Notes under the pieces: generated by a model
Databases searched by the model: none
Told to the model about the DNA's origin: nothing
The model's input: only the letters and a program-made list of their open reading frames with translations
Part shown: piece after piece, positions 36,767 through 46,483 of the stretch
Position numbering within the stretch: the first letter of the stretch is position 1
Layout of the letters: each line of letters begins with the position of its first letter
From: Alkalimonas amylolytica
GTDB lineage: Bacteria > Pseudomonadota > Gammaproteobacteria > Enterobacterales > Alteromonadaceae
Reading direction: 5' to 3'
NCBI RefSeq assembly: GCF_900107845.1
Contig: NZ_FNRM01000001.1
Location: 341,209 to 405,208 of the forward strand
Length of the DNA stretch: 64,000 bases
Position numbers and translations under genes: made by a program

Positions 36767-38839
36767 TTACCAGATCTTGACCCGTTCCTCCGCTGGTAAA
36801 TACATGTTATCGCCTGGCTGCACATCAAAAGCCTGGTAAAACTCCGGCATATTCGGCAGCACACCAATCACCCGGTAGTATGGCGGTGAATGTGGCCCGG
36901 TACTTAATTGGCGACGCAACGCCTCTTCACGGTAGTTGGAGCGCCAGATTTGCGCCCAACCGATAAAGAAACGCTGCAAGCCGGTAAAACCATCCAGCAC
37001 CGGCGCTTCTTCGCCACCAAGCGACAGCTTGTAGGCGCGAAGCGCTACGGTCATGCCGCCCAGATCGCCGATGTTCTCACCCAAAGCAACATCGCCATCG
37101 ACAAAAACGCCCGGGAAAGGCTCAAACTGACTGTACTGAGCACTTAAACGAGCACCGAGTTGCTGGAAGCGCTCTAAATCTTCGGCGGTCCACCAGTCAC
37201 GCAGATTGCCATCACCGTCGTACTTGGCGCCCTGATCGTCAAAGCCATGGCCAATTTCATGGCCAATCACCGCGCCAATACCACCGTAATTGACCGCATC
37301 ATCGGCATTCATATCAAAGAAAGGCGGCTGCAAAATAGCGGCCGGAAAGACGATTTCATTCATCACTGGGTTGTAGTAGGCATTGACGGTTTGCGGCGTC
37401 ATAAACCACTCGTGACGCTGAATGGGCCCGCCCAGCTTGCCAACCATCTCATCGTAGCCGCGATGGCTGGCACGGATACTGTTGCCAACCAAATCATCGG
37501 CTTTAATGACCAGCTCCGAGTAATCCTGCCACTTATCCGGGTAACCAATTTTGGTGGTAAAGGTGCTGAGCTTTTCCAGTGCTGCCACTTTGGTTGCTTC
37601 CGACATCCACTCCAGCTCTTTAATCGACTCGCCAAAGGCCAGCAGCACATTATCGACCAACTCTTCCATTCGCGCTTTGGCGGCTTCGTTAAAGTGGCGC
37701 TCCACATACAACTGCCCCACCAGCTCACCCAACACGGAGTTGGTGGTATCCACTGCACGACGCCAGCGTGGTTGCTGCTCTTCGACCCCTTGCAGCGTCT
37801 GGCTGTAAAAAGCGAAACGACGATCGGCCACGGTTTCGCTCAGCTGCGGTGCAAAACTGTGAATGGTACGGTAGGTCAGATACGCTTGCCAGGTGCTAAG
37901 ATCAGTGCTGCTCACCAGTTCAGCCAGCCCCTCGAAATAGGATGGCTGAGCCACAATCACATCCTGCTCCGCCGGTAAGCCAAAAGCTGCGGCATACGCT
38001 TGCCAGTCAAAAGCACCCATTAAGGATTTCAATTCATCGGCTGATTTTTTGTTGTAGGTTTTATCGGCATTGCGGCTGTCTAACCTGGTCCAGTGGTGAC
38101 CGGCCAGTGCATGCTCCAATGCCAGGATCTGCTCTGCCGCAGCAGGCGCATCGGCAAAACCGGCCAGTGCCAGCATATCGGCGACGTACTCCTGGTAAGC
38201 CGCTTTTAGGCGCAGAGAATCCTCGTCTTCGTTAAAGTAATAATCCCGATCCGGCAGACCTAAACCGCCCTGAAACAAATAAACGGCGTATTGGGTCGAC
38301 TCACGGGCATCATTGTTGACGTACCAGCCAAATAAACCAGCCACGCCATCACGCTGCAGCTCAGCTTTTAAGCCGGCCAGCTGCGCGCTGGACTCCAGTG
38401 CCGCAATTTTATCCAGCAAAGGCTGGATTGGTTGAATGCCCAAAGTATTTAGATGATTTTGGTCCATAAAGCTGTTGTAGAAGCTGGCCAGCTTGTGCTC
38501 GTTGGAGCCTTCAACCAAATCAGTGCGGGATGCCACGGCTTCAATGATATCCAGCACTGCCTGCTGGGCTTGCTGGTGCAAGATATCAAAAGAGCCGATG
38601 CGCGAGCGATCAGCCGGGATGGGGTTGTTCTCAATCCATTTGCCATTGACGGCGTAGTAAAAGTCGTCCTGAAAACGCACACTGCTATCAAAATTCTCCA
38701 GCTCCACCCCCGAAGTTAGCGCTGCTTGCGCAGGTACCGCAGCACGTTGCTGCTCGCCAACCGGCGAACGGTTGCTGTCACAGCCAGCCAAACCTAACGC
38801 CAAAGCGACGCTGAAAGCCAATACACTGAGTTTTTTCAT
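36767..38839 (-). CDS. M13-family metallopeptidase lipoprotein (PepO/neprilysin-like)
   Basis: A 690-residue zinc peptidase. It starts with a lipoprotein signal (MKKLSVLAFSVALALGLAGC), so it is probably anchored to a membrane facing the periplasm. The zinc site HEIGH is at residues 527-531 with Glu588 in ENIGDLGG, and the substrate-binding NAYYNP motif precedes them. AGGA lies eight bases before the ATG. It is divergent from an MFS gene. The substrate peptides are unknown. Confidence 0.9.
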   Translation of the reverse strand: MKKLSVLAFSVALALGLAGCDSNRSPVGEQQRAAVPAQAALTSGVELENFDSSVRFQDDFYYAVNGKWIENNPIPADRSRIGSFDILHQQAQQAVLDIIEAVASRTDLVEGSNEHKLASFYNSFMDQNHLNTLGIQPIQPLLDKIAALESSAQLAGLKAELQRDGVAGLFGWYVNNDARESTQYAVYLFQGGLGLPDRDYYFNEDEDSLRLKAAYQEYVADMLALAGFADAPAAAEQILALEHALAGHHWTRLDSRNADKTYNKKSADELKSLMGAFDWQAYAAAFGLPAEQDVIVAQPSYFEGLAELVSSTDLSTWQAYLTYRTIHSFAPQLSETVADRRFAFYSQTLQGVEEQQPRWRRAVDTTNSVLGELVGQLYVERHFNEAAKARMEELVDNVLLAFGESIKELEWMSEATKVAALEKLSTFTTKIGYPDKWQDYSELVIKADDLVGNSIRASHRGYDEMVGKLGGPIQRHEWFMTPQTVNAYYNPVMNEIVFPAAILQPPFFDMNADDAVNYGGIGAVIGHEIGHGFDDQGAKYDGDGNLRDWWTAEDLERFQQLGARLSAQYSQFEPFPGVFVDGDVALGENIGDLGGMTVALRAYKLSLGGEEAPVLDGFTGLQRFFIGWAQIWRSNYREEALRRQLSTGPHSPPYYRVIGVLPNMPEFYQAFDVQPGDNMYLPAEERVKIW

Positions 38840-39038
38840 TGTTATAAATCCTGTCAAGGTCGAGGTTGCGTCTAAGCATAGTACGAAGCTGGGCGCAGAA
38901 GCGCAAAAAAGTTTTGTAACAAAAGCTGACAAGCCAGTTACCTGTCTGGCAGCATTGCCTGACAGGCTTTGCTCCGCTACAGTGTCTTTCTAACAATAAC
39001 AAAGCATACGTTGCACCATCGTTGAGAACCTAACTATC

Positions 39039-40376
39039 ATGAATCAACCACTCTCGGCCTTGCCAAGGCCTACCCCACTGCACCGCTGGCTGGTGTTGCT
39101 GTTTGTTAGTCTGGCCATGTTTGGCAACTATTATGTCTACGACTCGCTCGGTCCGGTGATTGATCTGCTGCAAAGTGATCTCGGCTTTAGTAACCAGCAA
39201 ACCGGCTTTTTGATTTCCATCTACAACCTGGGGGCCATTGTTGCGCTGTTGATTGGCGGCATTATCATCGACCGTTATGGCACCAAGCGCGCCTTGTTGC
39301 TGTTTGCCAGCATCTGTTTGCTGGGTGCCGTAGTGACAGCGCTAAGCCCTCGTTATGAAATCATGGCCAGTGGCCGCTTGCTGCTTGGACTTGGTTCCGA
39401 GCCGCTGATTGTAGCGGCTACTACGGTGCTGGCCAAATGGTTTAAAGGCAAAGAGCTGAGCTTTGCTTTTGGTATCAATTTATCGCTGTCACGCTTAGGC
39501 TCTGCCTCGGCCGATTGGTCGACCAACTTCGCCAGTCCACTTTATAGCAACTGGCAGGATCCCTTATGGCTTGCTACCGCCTTTGCCGGTATTTCGGTGG
39601 CCGCCGCCATGCTGTACTGGCTGCAGGAAAAGCGCTGCGAAGGTCGTTTTAATTTGGGCGTTACCGAAAAAACGGACCAATTAAAATTTAAAGAATTGTT
39701 TTTCTTTGGTCAGCGTTACTGGTACATAGTGGCACTGTGCGTGGTGTTTTATTCCACCATTTTTCCGTTCCGTACCTTTGCTATTATGTATTTTCAGGAA
39801 GCGCACGGCATGGCACGCGAAGCCGCCGGTATGCTCAATAGCATGATGATGGTATCGGCCATTATCGCCACGCCTCTATTTGGCTTGCTGATTGATAAAG
39901 TAGGCCGGCGAGGTCTCTTTATGACGTTGGGTTGTCTGATGATGCTGCCGCTGTTTCTGGCCGTCACTTACCTGCCAGCCGGTGCACCGGTGATGGTGTT
40001 TGGCAGTGCCATTCCACTGACCTTGTTGCTGGTGATGCTGCTGCTTGGCTGTGTATTCTCGCTGGTACCAGCGGCGATGTGGCCTTCCGTTGCCTATACC
40101 GTCGATCAGCGCCGCTTAGGCACCGCTTATGCCACCATGACGCTGTGCCAGCAAATTGGCTGGTCCATTGTACCGCCGGTGATTGGTTATCTGAACGATC
40201 TGAATCAGGCCAGTGCTGACAATGTGGCAGGCTATGCGCCTGGCATGTGGTTCTACACCGGCCTGGCCGTCACCGGTCTGGTATTTGCGCTGTTGTTATG
40301 GCGTCATGAAAACAAACCGATGGCAGAGCCAGGCCATCACAAGGAAACCGCCGCCGAGCATCAGCATCCGGGCTAA
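39039..40376 (+). CDS. MFS transporter
   Basis: A 445-residue carrier with about 12 hydrophobic helices and the MFS loop 2-3 signature GGIIIDRYGTKR, with a partial repeat LIDKVGRRG in the second half. The substrate cannot be read from the sequence. The short hydrophilic C-terminus is His- and Glu-rich. It is divergent from the M13 peptidase gene and converges on the DUF445 gene. Confidence 0.85.
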   Translation: MNQPLSALPRPTPLHRWLVLLFVSLAMFGNYYVYDSLGPVIDLLQSDLGFSNQQTGFLISIYNLGAIVALLIGGIIIDRYGTKRALLLFASICLLGAVVTALSPRYEIMASGRLLLGLGSEPLIVAATTVLAKWFKGKELSFAFGINLSLSRLGSASADWSTNFASPLYSNWQDPLWLATAFAGISVAAAMLYWLQEKRCEGRFNLGVTEKTDQLKFKELFFFGQRYWYIVALCVVFYSTIFPFRTFAIMYFQEAHGMAREAAGMLNSMMMVSAIIATPLFGLLIDKVGRRGLFMTLGCLMMLPLFLAVTYLPAGAPVMVFGSAIPLTLLLVMLLLGCVFSLVPAAMWPSVAYTVDQRRLGTAYATMTLCQQIGWSIVPPVIGYLNDLNQASADNVAGYAPGMWFYTGLAVTGLVFALLLWRHENKPMAEPGHHKETAAEHQHPG

Positions 40377-40400
40377 AGGGGATAAAATAATCAGCACGCC

Positions 40401-41120
40401 CTAGAAACCATTCAGTACCAAAGCGGCCAGCAAGCCCAGCAGGCCGCCAAAGAAACCACCCCACACCACCAGCCAGCCCAGATGCTCTTTGATCATCTGC
40501 TGCAGCATCTGCTTGACCAGTTGTGGGGTGAGTTCATCCAGCCTGGCCTCGACGATGGTTTCAATGTGCTGTTGAATTTGCTGCATCTGCTCTGGCCGCT
40601 CCAGCTGCAGTAAGACTTGCTGCTGGAAATCATCGGAGTCGGCAATCTCGGTCAGAGCAGCTTTCAGTTCCGAAATAAAAGGCTCGCGCAGTGGCAGCAG
40701 CACCTTTTTACCACCCACCATCATCAGCATCGAGCCAAAGGACGACTCTTCCACAACTTTTAACAGCGCATCAAAAGCCGGATCCAGCTCCACCTGCTCG
40801 ATGACCGGGCCAAGCTCCAGCTTCATCGGCTCACCGTATTCATTGTGCTGATGCAAAAAGCGATCGATGTTGTCGCTGCTGAAAAACTGCGTCATCAACA
40901 GCTGTTGCAAACTTTGCTTTAATTGCTCAAAACGGGCCGGGATCACGCCAGAGCCATACAAACCCGGTACTTTTTCAAACAACATGTGCACGGCCAACCA
41001 GTTGGTCAGGCCGCCGGATAAAGCAAACAAGCCGGTGGTCAGCAACCAGGGCTGGGCCAGAGTAAAACCTGCGATGGTCAATGCCAGCGCCACGCCATTG
41101 GTCAACACACTTTTATTCAT
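40401..41120 (-). CDS. DUF445 family membrane protein
   Basis: A 239-residue protein with an N-terminal pair of hydrophobic helices containing GGLTNWLAVHMLFE, the hallmark of DUF445, a long helical middle part, and a C-terminal membrane helix (LGWLVVWGGFFGGLLGLL). AGGAG precedes the ATG at 41120. It is last in a minus-strand cluster 29 bases after the oxidoreductase gene. Function unknown. Confidence 0.8.
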   Translation of the reverse strand: MNKSVLTNGVALALTIAGFTLAQPWLLTTGLFALSGGLTNWLAVHMLFEKVPGLYGSGVIPARFEQLKQSLQQLLMTQFFSSDNIDRFLHQHNEYGEPMKLELGPVIEQVELDPAFDALLKVVEESSFGSMLMMVGGKKVLLPLREPFISELKAALTEIADSDDFQQQVLLQLERPEQMQQIQQHIETIVEARLDELTPQLVKQMLQQMIKEHLGWLVVWGGFFGGLLGLLAALVLNGF

Positions 41121-41149
41121 CAATGACTCCTAAGATAAAAAATACACGA

Positions 41150-42499
41150 CTACGGACGCTGATCCTGCCAGCGCCCCCACTGGTAATACAGCCACTGGCC
41201 TAGCCGGCGCCAGGGCGCAAACGGAAAGGCAGGCAATGGCCGCTGATAACAGGGCAGGTTCGGGATGGATTGTCCCATCGCCTGCTCGGCCAGCCTTTGT
41301 CCGGCCAGGGCAGAAAACGACAAGCCACTGCCGCAATAACCGGCGGCGTAACTTACCCCGGCATAGCAGCTGTCCTTCGGCGCCTGATACAGATGCGGCA
41401 TGTCGTCCAGCGAGACGGCCACCCAGCCGCTCCATTGATGATCGATGCCAATACCGTTAAGTGCCGGAAAACTGCGGCACATCGCTGCCAGCAAAGCTTG
41501 TTGATAACGTGGTTTATCGGCATCACGCCCTTGAATGGCCCCGCGACCACCGAACAGCAAACGACCATCGGGCAGTAAGCGGTAGTAATATTTGAGCGCC
41601 CGGGTATCCATCACAATGGGCTGGTCACGAAAACCACAAGCGTTTCGCTCAGCCGCCGTTAGCGGCCGGGTAACAATAATGCTGCTTTGTACCGGCAGTA
41701 TGCGCCCATTGAGCAGTGGATGAAAATCTTTCGGGGTATAGCCATTGGTGGCAATCAGCACTTTTTTAGCCGTCACCGAGCCCTCGGGAGTCTGCAGCCG
41801 GTGCAGGCCTTGCAACGTCTGCCACCCCAGCACTGGCGAGCCGCCATAGATGGTAGCACCTGCCTGCTCTGCCAGCCGGCTGTAACCAAGCGCCAGTTGC
41901 AGCGGGTTTAACCCAAAGCAGTCCGGGTCCAGCAAGGCACCACAGGCCTGCTGATCGGCCAGATGCGCCTGCTGCAACTCAGCCTGGCTCAGATACTGCA
42001 GCTGCTCACCAAAGTACTGATTCAGCAGCTGTTGCTGCTGTTCAAACAAGGGTAAAAAGCGTGGCTGATGCGCCAGCTTGTAGTAACCTGGCGACTGAGC
42101 CTGACAATCGATAGCGCCCTGCTGGCAAAGGGTGGCCACCTGCTCAAAGGCCTGCCGGTATTCCCGGTAGCAGGCCTGGGCGGTTTCAAGGCCAAAGCGC
42201 TCAGTGAGCTGCACCGCCCCAAGCCGGCCGGTGCCTTTTAGCACAAAGCCCGCGTTACGACCGCTGCAGCCCCAGCCGGGCTGGTGCGCTTCGAGCACCA
42301 CCACCTGCTGCGAAAAACGCTCGGCCAGGACCCGGGCAGCATTTAAGCCGGTATAGCCGGCCCCTATCACCACCACATCGGCCGTACAGTTTTGCTGTAA
42401 GGCCGGACAACTGGCCCTATCCTGCCCCAGCTCTGCCCAGTAAGATGCTGGATAAGGGGCATTGCAGCCGGGATTTTTATCCCGCAAGGGATCGTACAT
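41150..42499 (-). CDS. FAD-dependent oxidoreductase, DAO/PuuB-like
   Basis: A 449-residue flavoprotein with an FAD-binding Rossmann motif VVIGAGYTGLNAARVL near residue 45 and the family segment GWGCSGRNAGF. It has the size and N-terminal layout (YPASYWAEL) of gamma-glutamylputrescine oxidase and related amine oxidases (OrdL/PuuB). The substrate is not decided by sequence, and no other putrescine-pathway genes lie nearby. It follows uppP by six bases, suggesting an operon. Confidence 0.82.
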   Translation of the reverse strand: MYDPLRDKNPGCNAPYPASYWAELGQDRASCPALQQNCTADVVVIGAGYTGLNAARVLAERFSQQVVVLEAHQPGWGCSGRNAGFVLKGTGRLGAVQLTERFGLETAQACYREYRQAFEQVATLCQQGAIDCQAQSPGYYKLAHQPRFLPLFEQQQQLLNQYFGEQLQYLSQAELQQAHLADQQACGALLDPDCFGLNPLQLALGYSRLAEQAGATIYGGSPVLGWQTLQGLHRLQTPEGSVTAKKVLIATNGYTPKDFHPLLNGRILPVQSSIIVTRPLTAAERNACGFRDQPIVMDTRALKYYYRLLPDGRLLFGGRGAIQGRDADKPRYQQALLAAMCRSFPALNGIGIDHQWSGWVAVSLDDMPHLYQAPKDSCYAGVSYAAGYCGSGLSFSALAGQRLAEQAMGQSIPNLPCYQRPLPAFPFAPWRRLGQWLYYQWGRWQDQRP

Positions 42500-42505
42500 G
42501 ACTGC

Positions 42506-43312
42506 TTAGCCAGCAAACCAGGTTAAGAAAATCACCAGGCCAATGCCCAGTGCCAGCCGGTACATCACAAAGGGCAACATGCCCATCCGGCTAATGATTT
42601 TTAAGAACAAGTGAATGCACACCAGCGCACTGAAAAACGACAGCAGCATGCCCATGCCAAGCGCAGGAATGTCGTATATTTGCGGGTTTTTAATTAATTT
42701 GCTGGTTTGGTAGAGCCCAATCAGCACAATAATCGGAATCGACATTAAAAACGAAAAACGGGCGGCACTGGCGCGATCCAGCCCCATCATCAGGCCGGCC
42801 GTCATGGTAATGCCAGAGCGTGAGGTTCCCGGAATTAACGACACCGCCTGTGCCACCCCAATCACCAGCACCTGACGCCAGCTTATATGCATGACATCGG
42901 TTTGCTGTTTGGCGGTGCGATCGGCGTACCAAAGCAAGCTACCAAAAATCAGCGTGGTGCAGGCAATCACCCAGGGCGAGCGCAACACGGTTTCAATCAG
43001 GCCGGAAAACAGCAAGCCGGCCAGGCCTGCCGGTATGGTGGCCACAATCAGCATCCAGCCCAAAGTGCCATAGGTACTGTGCTGACCGCGTAAGGAGTTG
43101 AACCAACCCAGCAAAATCTGTCCGACATCGCGACGAAAGTACAGCACCACCGCCGCCAAAGTGCCGACATGCACTGCCACATCAAAGGCCACACCTTGAT
43201 CCTCCCAGCCTAAAATGGCTGAAGGCAGGATCAAATGAGCAGAAGAAGAAATAGGAAGAAATTCAGTAATACCCTGAATAATGGATAAAATAAGGATTTC
43301 GATGGTACTCAC
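42506..43312 (-). CDS. uppP: Undecaprenyl-diphosphatase
   Basis: An inner-membrane phosphatase that recycles the undecaprenyl carrier for wall synthesis and gives bacitracin tolerance. The two signatures are present: GITEFLPISSSAHL near the start and PGTSRSGITM in the middle. About eight membrane helices. GTG is the start, directly after the folK stop. The 268-residue length is normal. Confidence 0.94.
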   Translation of the reverse strand: MSTIEILILSIIQGITEFLPISSSAHLILPSAILGWEDQGVAFDVAVHVGTLAAVVLYFRRDVGQILLGWFNSLRGQHSTYGTLGWMLIVATIPAGLAGLLFSGLIETVLRSPWVIACTTLIFGSLLWYADRTAKQQTDVMHISWRQVLVIGVAQAVSLIPGTSRSGITMTAGLMMGLDRASAARFSFLMSIPIIVLIGLYQTSKLIKNPQIYDIPALGMGMLLSFFSALVCIHLFLKIISRMGMLPFVMYRLALGIGLVIFLTWFAG

Positions 43313-43804
43313 TTAGTCTTCACTCCATGAAAAAGGCACCGTCCACAACTTTTGCTGCTTCGGGTAGTCTTGCCATAATTGGCGATACGTCAGGCCACTG
43401 GGCGGATGGATTTGCTCCGGCACCAGCTCAGCCAACGGCCAGAGTACAAAGGCATTTTTGGTTATTTCATCACGTGGAAGTTCAATCGGCTGTTGGCAAA
43501 CCTGCTGATCGTAAGTCAGCAAGTCCAAATCCAGCGTCCGGCCGGAAAAGCGAGCCACATTGCGCTTACGGCCATGACGATCTTCAATCTGTTTAAAAAG
43601 CTCAACGCAGGCTTCAATCGATAAATCGGTGTTGGCGCCAACCACCAGATTGTAAAAGGGTTCACCGTCAAAGCCGACGGCTTCGCTTTCGTACACTGAA
43701 GATATCTGCAGGGCACCAAAAGCTTGCCTGAGCTCACGGATCGCTACCCGAATATGCTTTTCCCGCTCGATATTGCTGCCAATGCTGATCAGAATAAAGG
43801 CCAT
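43313..43804 (-). CDS. folK: HPPK, 6-hydroxymethyl-dihydropterin pyrophosphokinase
   Basis: Transfers pyrophosphate from ATP to hydroxymethyl-dihydropterin in folate synthesis. The motifs are SIGSNIE at the start, ESEAVGFDGEPFYN and the RTLDLDLL metal-binding segment; HGRKRN is also present. Length is 163 residues. Its ATG overlaps the folB stop (TGATG), so the two steps of the pathway are translationally coupled. Confidence 0.94.
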   Translation of the reverse strand: MAFILISIGSNIEREKHIRVAIRELRQAFGALQISSVYESEAVGFDGEPFYNLVVGANTDLSIEACVELFKQIEDRHGRKRNVARFSGRTLDLDLLTYDQQVCQQPIELPRDEITKNAFVLWPLAELVPEQIHPPSGLTYRQLWQDYPKQQKLWTVPFSWSED

Positions 43805-44157
43805 CAACCAGCCTCCCGCACAATGCGCACACCAACGGTTTCAGCAGTCGGCACAGCACCAGGCTTGCTCACGCTGACCTGCACCCGACAGGTCTTAAAA
43901 TTCTGCAACAACAAAGCGGCTACTCGCTCTGCGACGGTTTCTATCAGCTCTATGGGTTCGCGCTGCACCAGCTCGGTCACCTCGGTCGCAATCACACTGT
44001 AATCCAGCGCCTGGCGGATATCGTCGCTGGCGGCGGCCTGACGGGTATCGCACTGCAGCTCCAAATCCAGCTCCAGCCGCTGCTGAATGGATTTTTCCCA
44101 TTCGTACACACCAATCACCGTATCGATGCACAACTTTTTAATAAAAACAGTATCCAT
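43804..44157 (-). CDS. folB: Dihydroneopterin aldolase
   Basis: Converts dihydroneopterin to hydroxymethyl-dihydropterin plus glycolaldehyde. The 117-residue protein begins MDTVFIKKLCIDTVIGVYEWE, a family signature with the catalytic-site Glu, and ends with KPGAV. The start was chosen by the family N-terminus; 22 in-frame codons upstream were dropped. It heads the folB-folK-uppP cluster and is divergent from plsY. Confidence 0.92.
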   Translation of the reverse strand: MDTVFIKKLCIDTVIGVYEWEKSIQQRLELDLELQCDTRQAAASDDIRQALDYSVIATEVTELVQREPIELIETVAERVAALLLQNFKTCRVQVSVSKPGAVPTAETVGVRIVREAG

Positions 44158-44280
44158 CAGTTCATTCCGCAGCAGGTTCAGGGTAAGATGAAGACAGAAG
44201 CCAATTGGGTAGATAGCCGCCACCTTAAGATCAGGCGAGGCCGATCTTATCGTAAAAAGCCAGGCTGAGGAACCGCATTG

Positions 44281-44886
44281 ATGACACCTATGATCCTGAC
44301 ACTTATGTTGCTGGCATATCTGCTGGGATCCATCTCATCGGCGGTGCTGATTAGCAAGCTGTTCCGGCTGCCTGATCCCAGGACCACTGGCTCCAACAAC
44401 CCTGGTGCTACCAATGTGCTGCGCACCGGCGGCAAACTGCCGGCAGCGCTGGTATTGCTGTTTGATATCCTAAAAGGGACAATTCCGGTCTGGGGCTCCT
44501 ACTTTTTAGGCGTAGAACCCTTTTACCTTGGCCTGATTGGCATTTGCGCCTGCCTTGGCCACATTTATCCACTGTTTTTTGGCTTCAAAGGCGGTAAAGC
44601 CGTCGCAACGGCGCTTGGCACCATGATGCCGATAGGGCTGGATTTGACCGGCCTTTTGCTGGCCAGTTGGGTGCTGGTGCTGGCCATCACTGGCTATTCG
44701 TCGCTGGCAGCCATTATTACGGTGGGCTTAGCGCCGGTATTTACCTGGTTTATCAAGCCGATGTATACCCTGCCGGTGCTGATGCTCAGCTTGCTGATCA
44801 TTGCCCGCCACCACCAAAACATTGCCCGGCTGCTGCGTGGCAACGAAAGCCGGGTCTGGGATAAAGATAAAAATCTTAAAGAATAA
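44281..44886 (+). CDS. plsY: Glycerol-3-phosphate acyltransferase PlsY
   Basis: An inner-membrane enzyme that uses acyl-phosphate to make lysophosphatidic acid. The motifs are [28 protein letters not shown] and [13 protein letters not shown]. About five membrane helices. ATG at 44281 or 44290 may start it. Together with plsC near position 1000 it supplies phosphatidic acid. It converges on tsaD with three bases between stops. Confidence 0.93.
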   Translation: MTPMILTLMLLAYLLGSISSAVLISKLFRLPDPRTTGSNNPGATNVLRTGGKLPAALVLLFDILKGTIPVWGSYFLGVEPFYLGLIGICACLGHIYPLFFGFKGGKAVATALGTMMPIGLDLTGLLLASWVLVLAITGYSSLAAIITVGLAPVFTWFIKPMYTLPVLMLSLLIIARHHQNIARLLRGNESRVWDKDKNLKE

Positions 44887-44889
44887 TCG

Positions 44890-45903
44890 TTAGATGGGTG
44901 ACAACTGTTCCATCGGCCAGCGTGGCTGTACAGCAATTGCCAGATCCTGCTGTTGCCCTGCCACCAGACGCTGATGGCCGGCAAAGGCAATCATGGCGCC
45001 ATTGTCGGTGCAGAATTCTTTGCGTGGATAAAACACCTGGCCACCGCGCTGTTGCAACAGCACGGCTAATTGTTGACGCAGTGAGGTATTGGCGCTGACC
45101 CCGCCCGCTACCACCAGACGGTTCAGACCAGTTTGTTGCAAAGCCCGCTCGCACTTCGCTACCAAAGTATCTACCACTGCTTGCTGAAATGACGCGGCAA
45201 TATCGGCTCTGGCCTGATCATCGGTACCAGCTTTGGCAATGACATTAGCAGCAGCGGTTTTCAGGCCACTGAAGCTAAAATCCAACCCAGGCCTGTCCAG
45301 CATCGGCCGCGGGAAGCGATGCGCTGTCGGGTTGCCTGCAGTGGCCATCTTCGCCAGCAAAGGCCCGCCGGGGTAATCCAGCCCCATCAATTTGGCCGTT
45401 TTATCAAAGGCTTCACCAGCGGCATCATCAATCGACTCGCCCAAAAGCTGGTACTGACCAATGCCGGCTACCGCCACCAACTGGGTATGGCCACCGGAGA
45501 CCAGCAGCGCCAGAAAAGGAAAGGCCGGCGGATTGGCTTCCAGCATCGGTGCCAGCAGATGCCCTTCCATATGATGCACCCCTATGGCCGGCTTTTGCCA
45601 GGCCAACGCCAGGCTACGACCAATAGCAGCACCTACCAACAAAGCACCTGCCAGGCCTGGTCCTGCGGTGTAAGCCACGCCATCGATATCGGCAGCGCTG
45701 CTGCTGGCTTCTTTTAACGCGGCCCGGATTAACGGCAGGGTTTTACGCACATGATCGCGCGATGCCAGCTCCGGCACCACACCACCGTAATCAGCGTGCA
45801 GCTTCACCTGGCTGTACAGCTGATGGCTGAGTAAGCCCAGCTCACTGTCGTAAATCGCTATGCCTGTTTCGTCACAGGATGTCTCAATTCCCAGTACCCG
45901 CAT
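44890..45903 (-). CDS. tsaD: tRNA t6A threonylcarbamoyltransferase TsaD
   Basis: The subunit of the TsaBDE system that completes the t6A modification at A37 of ANN-decoding tRNAs. It begins [13 protein letters not shown], and the metal-binding HMEGH motif and [10 protein letters not shown] are present. 337 residues. AGGAGG lies just before the ATG. It is divergent from rpsU, the standard gammaproteobacterial arrangement. It would act on tRNA-Ile(CAU), which lies in this window. Confidence 0.96.
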   Translation of the reverse strand: MRVLGIETSCDETGIAIYDSELGLLSHQLYSQVKLHADYGGVVPELASRDHVRKTLPLIRAALKEASSSAADIDGVAYTAGPGLAGALLVGAAIGRSLALAWQKPAIGVHHMEGHLLAPMLEANPPAFPFLALLVSGGHTQLVAVAGIGQYQLLGESIDDAAGEAFDKTAKLMGLDYPGGPLLAKMATAGNPTAHRFPRPMLDRPGLDFSFSGLKTAAANVIAKAGTDDQARADIAASFQQAVVDTLVAKCERALQQTGLNRLVVAGGVSANTSLRQQLAVLLQQRGGQVFYPRKEFCTDNGAMIAFAGHQRLVAGQQQDLAIAVQPRWPMEQLSPI

Positions 45904-45976
45904 CGTTTCCTCCTGCCCTAAAACCCGCGAATTGTACTGGGATCCAGGATAAATCACCAGCGATCCACAGAATCCC

Positions 45977-46006
45977 TTTACAAGGCCCCCGGCTTTTGAG
46001 TAAAAT
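45977..46006 (+). promoter_or_regulatory. Promoter of the rpsU-dnaG-rpoD operon
   Basis: TTTACA (45977-45982) and TAAAAT (46001-46006) are separated by 18 bases, about 60 bases before the rpsU ATG. Confidence 0.7.
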
Positions 46007-46067
46007 ACGGCACCATTTTTAATCGTATTGGTCGCTGACTGACCAGATAAACCGAGGTGAGAATTTA

Positions 46068-46283
46068 ATGCCTGTTGTTAAAGTAAAAGAAAACGAACCC
46101 TTTGACGTAGCTTTGCGTCGTTTCAAGCGCTCTTGTGAAAAAGCTGGCATCCTGGCTGATGTGCGCGCGAAAGAATTCTACGAAAAGCCGACCTGGATTC
46201 GTAAGCGTAAGAAAGCTGCTGCGGTAAAACGCCACGCGAAAAAGCTTTCTCGCGAAAACGCTCGTCGCATCCGTCTGTACTAA
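46068..46283 (+). CDS. rpsU: 30S ribosomal protein S21
   Basis: A 71-residue, strongly basic ribosomal protein beginning [13 protein letters not shown] with the [12 protein letters not shown] segment, identical in layout to E. coli S21. AGGTGAG precedes the ATG. It is the first gene of the macromolecular synthesis operon. A terminator lies between it and dnaG, which would let S21 be made in excess of primase. Confidence 0.98.
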   Translation: MPVVKVKENEPFDVALRRFKRSCEKAGILADVRAKEFYEKPTWIRKRKKAAAVKRHAKKLSRENARRIRLY

Positions 46284-46312
46284 TCAGTACGAAAGACGTC
46301 ACAGCGACGGCT

Positions 46313-46373
46313 GCGTTTCATTGCCTGGCAGGCAGCAGCTGTTCCCAAACAGCTTTTGATTGCATTGAAACGC
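46313..46373 (+). promoter_or_regulatory. Structured RNA segment between rpsU and dnaG
   Basis: GCGTTTCA (46313-46320) pairs with TGAAACGC (46366-46373). Inside lie a small GCCT/AGGC hairpin and AGCTGTT/AACAGCT around CCCA (46337-46354), followed by TTTT. This could be a three-way folded element or a second terminator. Confidence 0.4.
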
Positions 46374-46431
46374 CCCCTGCTTTCTGGCTGCAATTACGCA
46401 GCAGAGTCAGGAACTAGCATATGCTGACCAC

Positions 46432-46461
46432 ACCGTGCTTCCAGGCACGGTTTGTCTTTTT
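46432..46461 (+). terminator. Internal terminator between rpsU and dnaG
   Basis: ACCGTGC and GCACGGT form a stem with a six-base loop, followed by TTGTCTTTTT. This is the position of terminator T1 in the E. coli operon. Confidence 0.75.
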
Positions 46462-46483
46462 CTGAGCAAAGTGAAACTATCCA

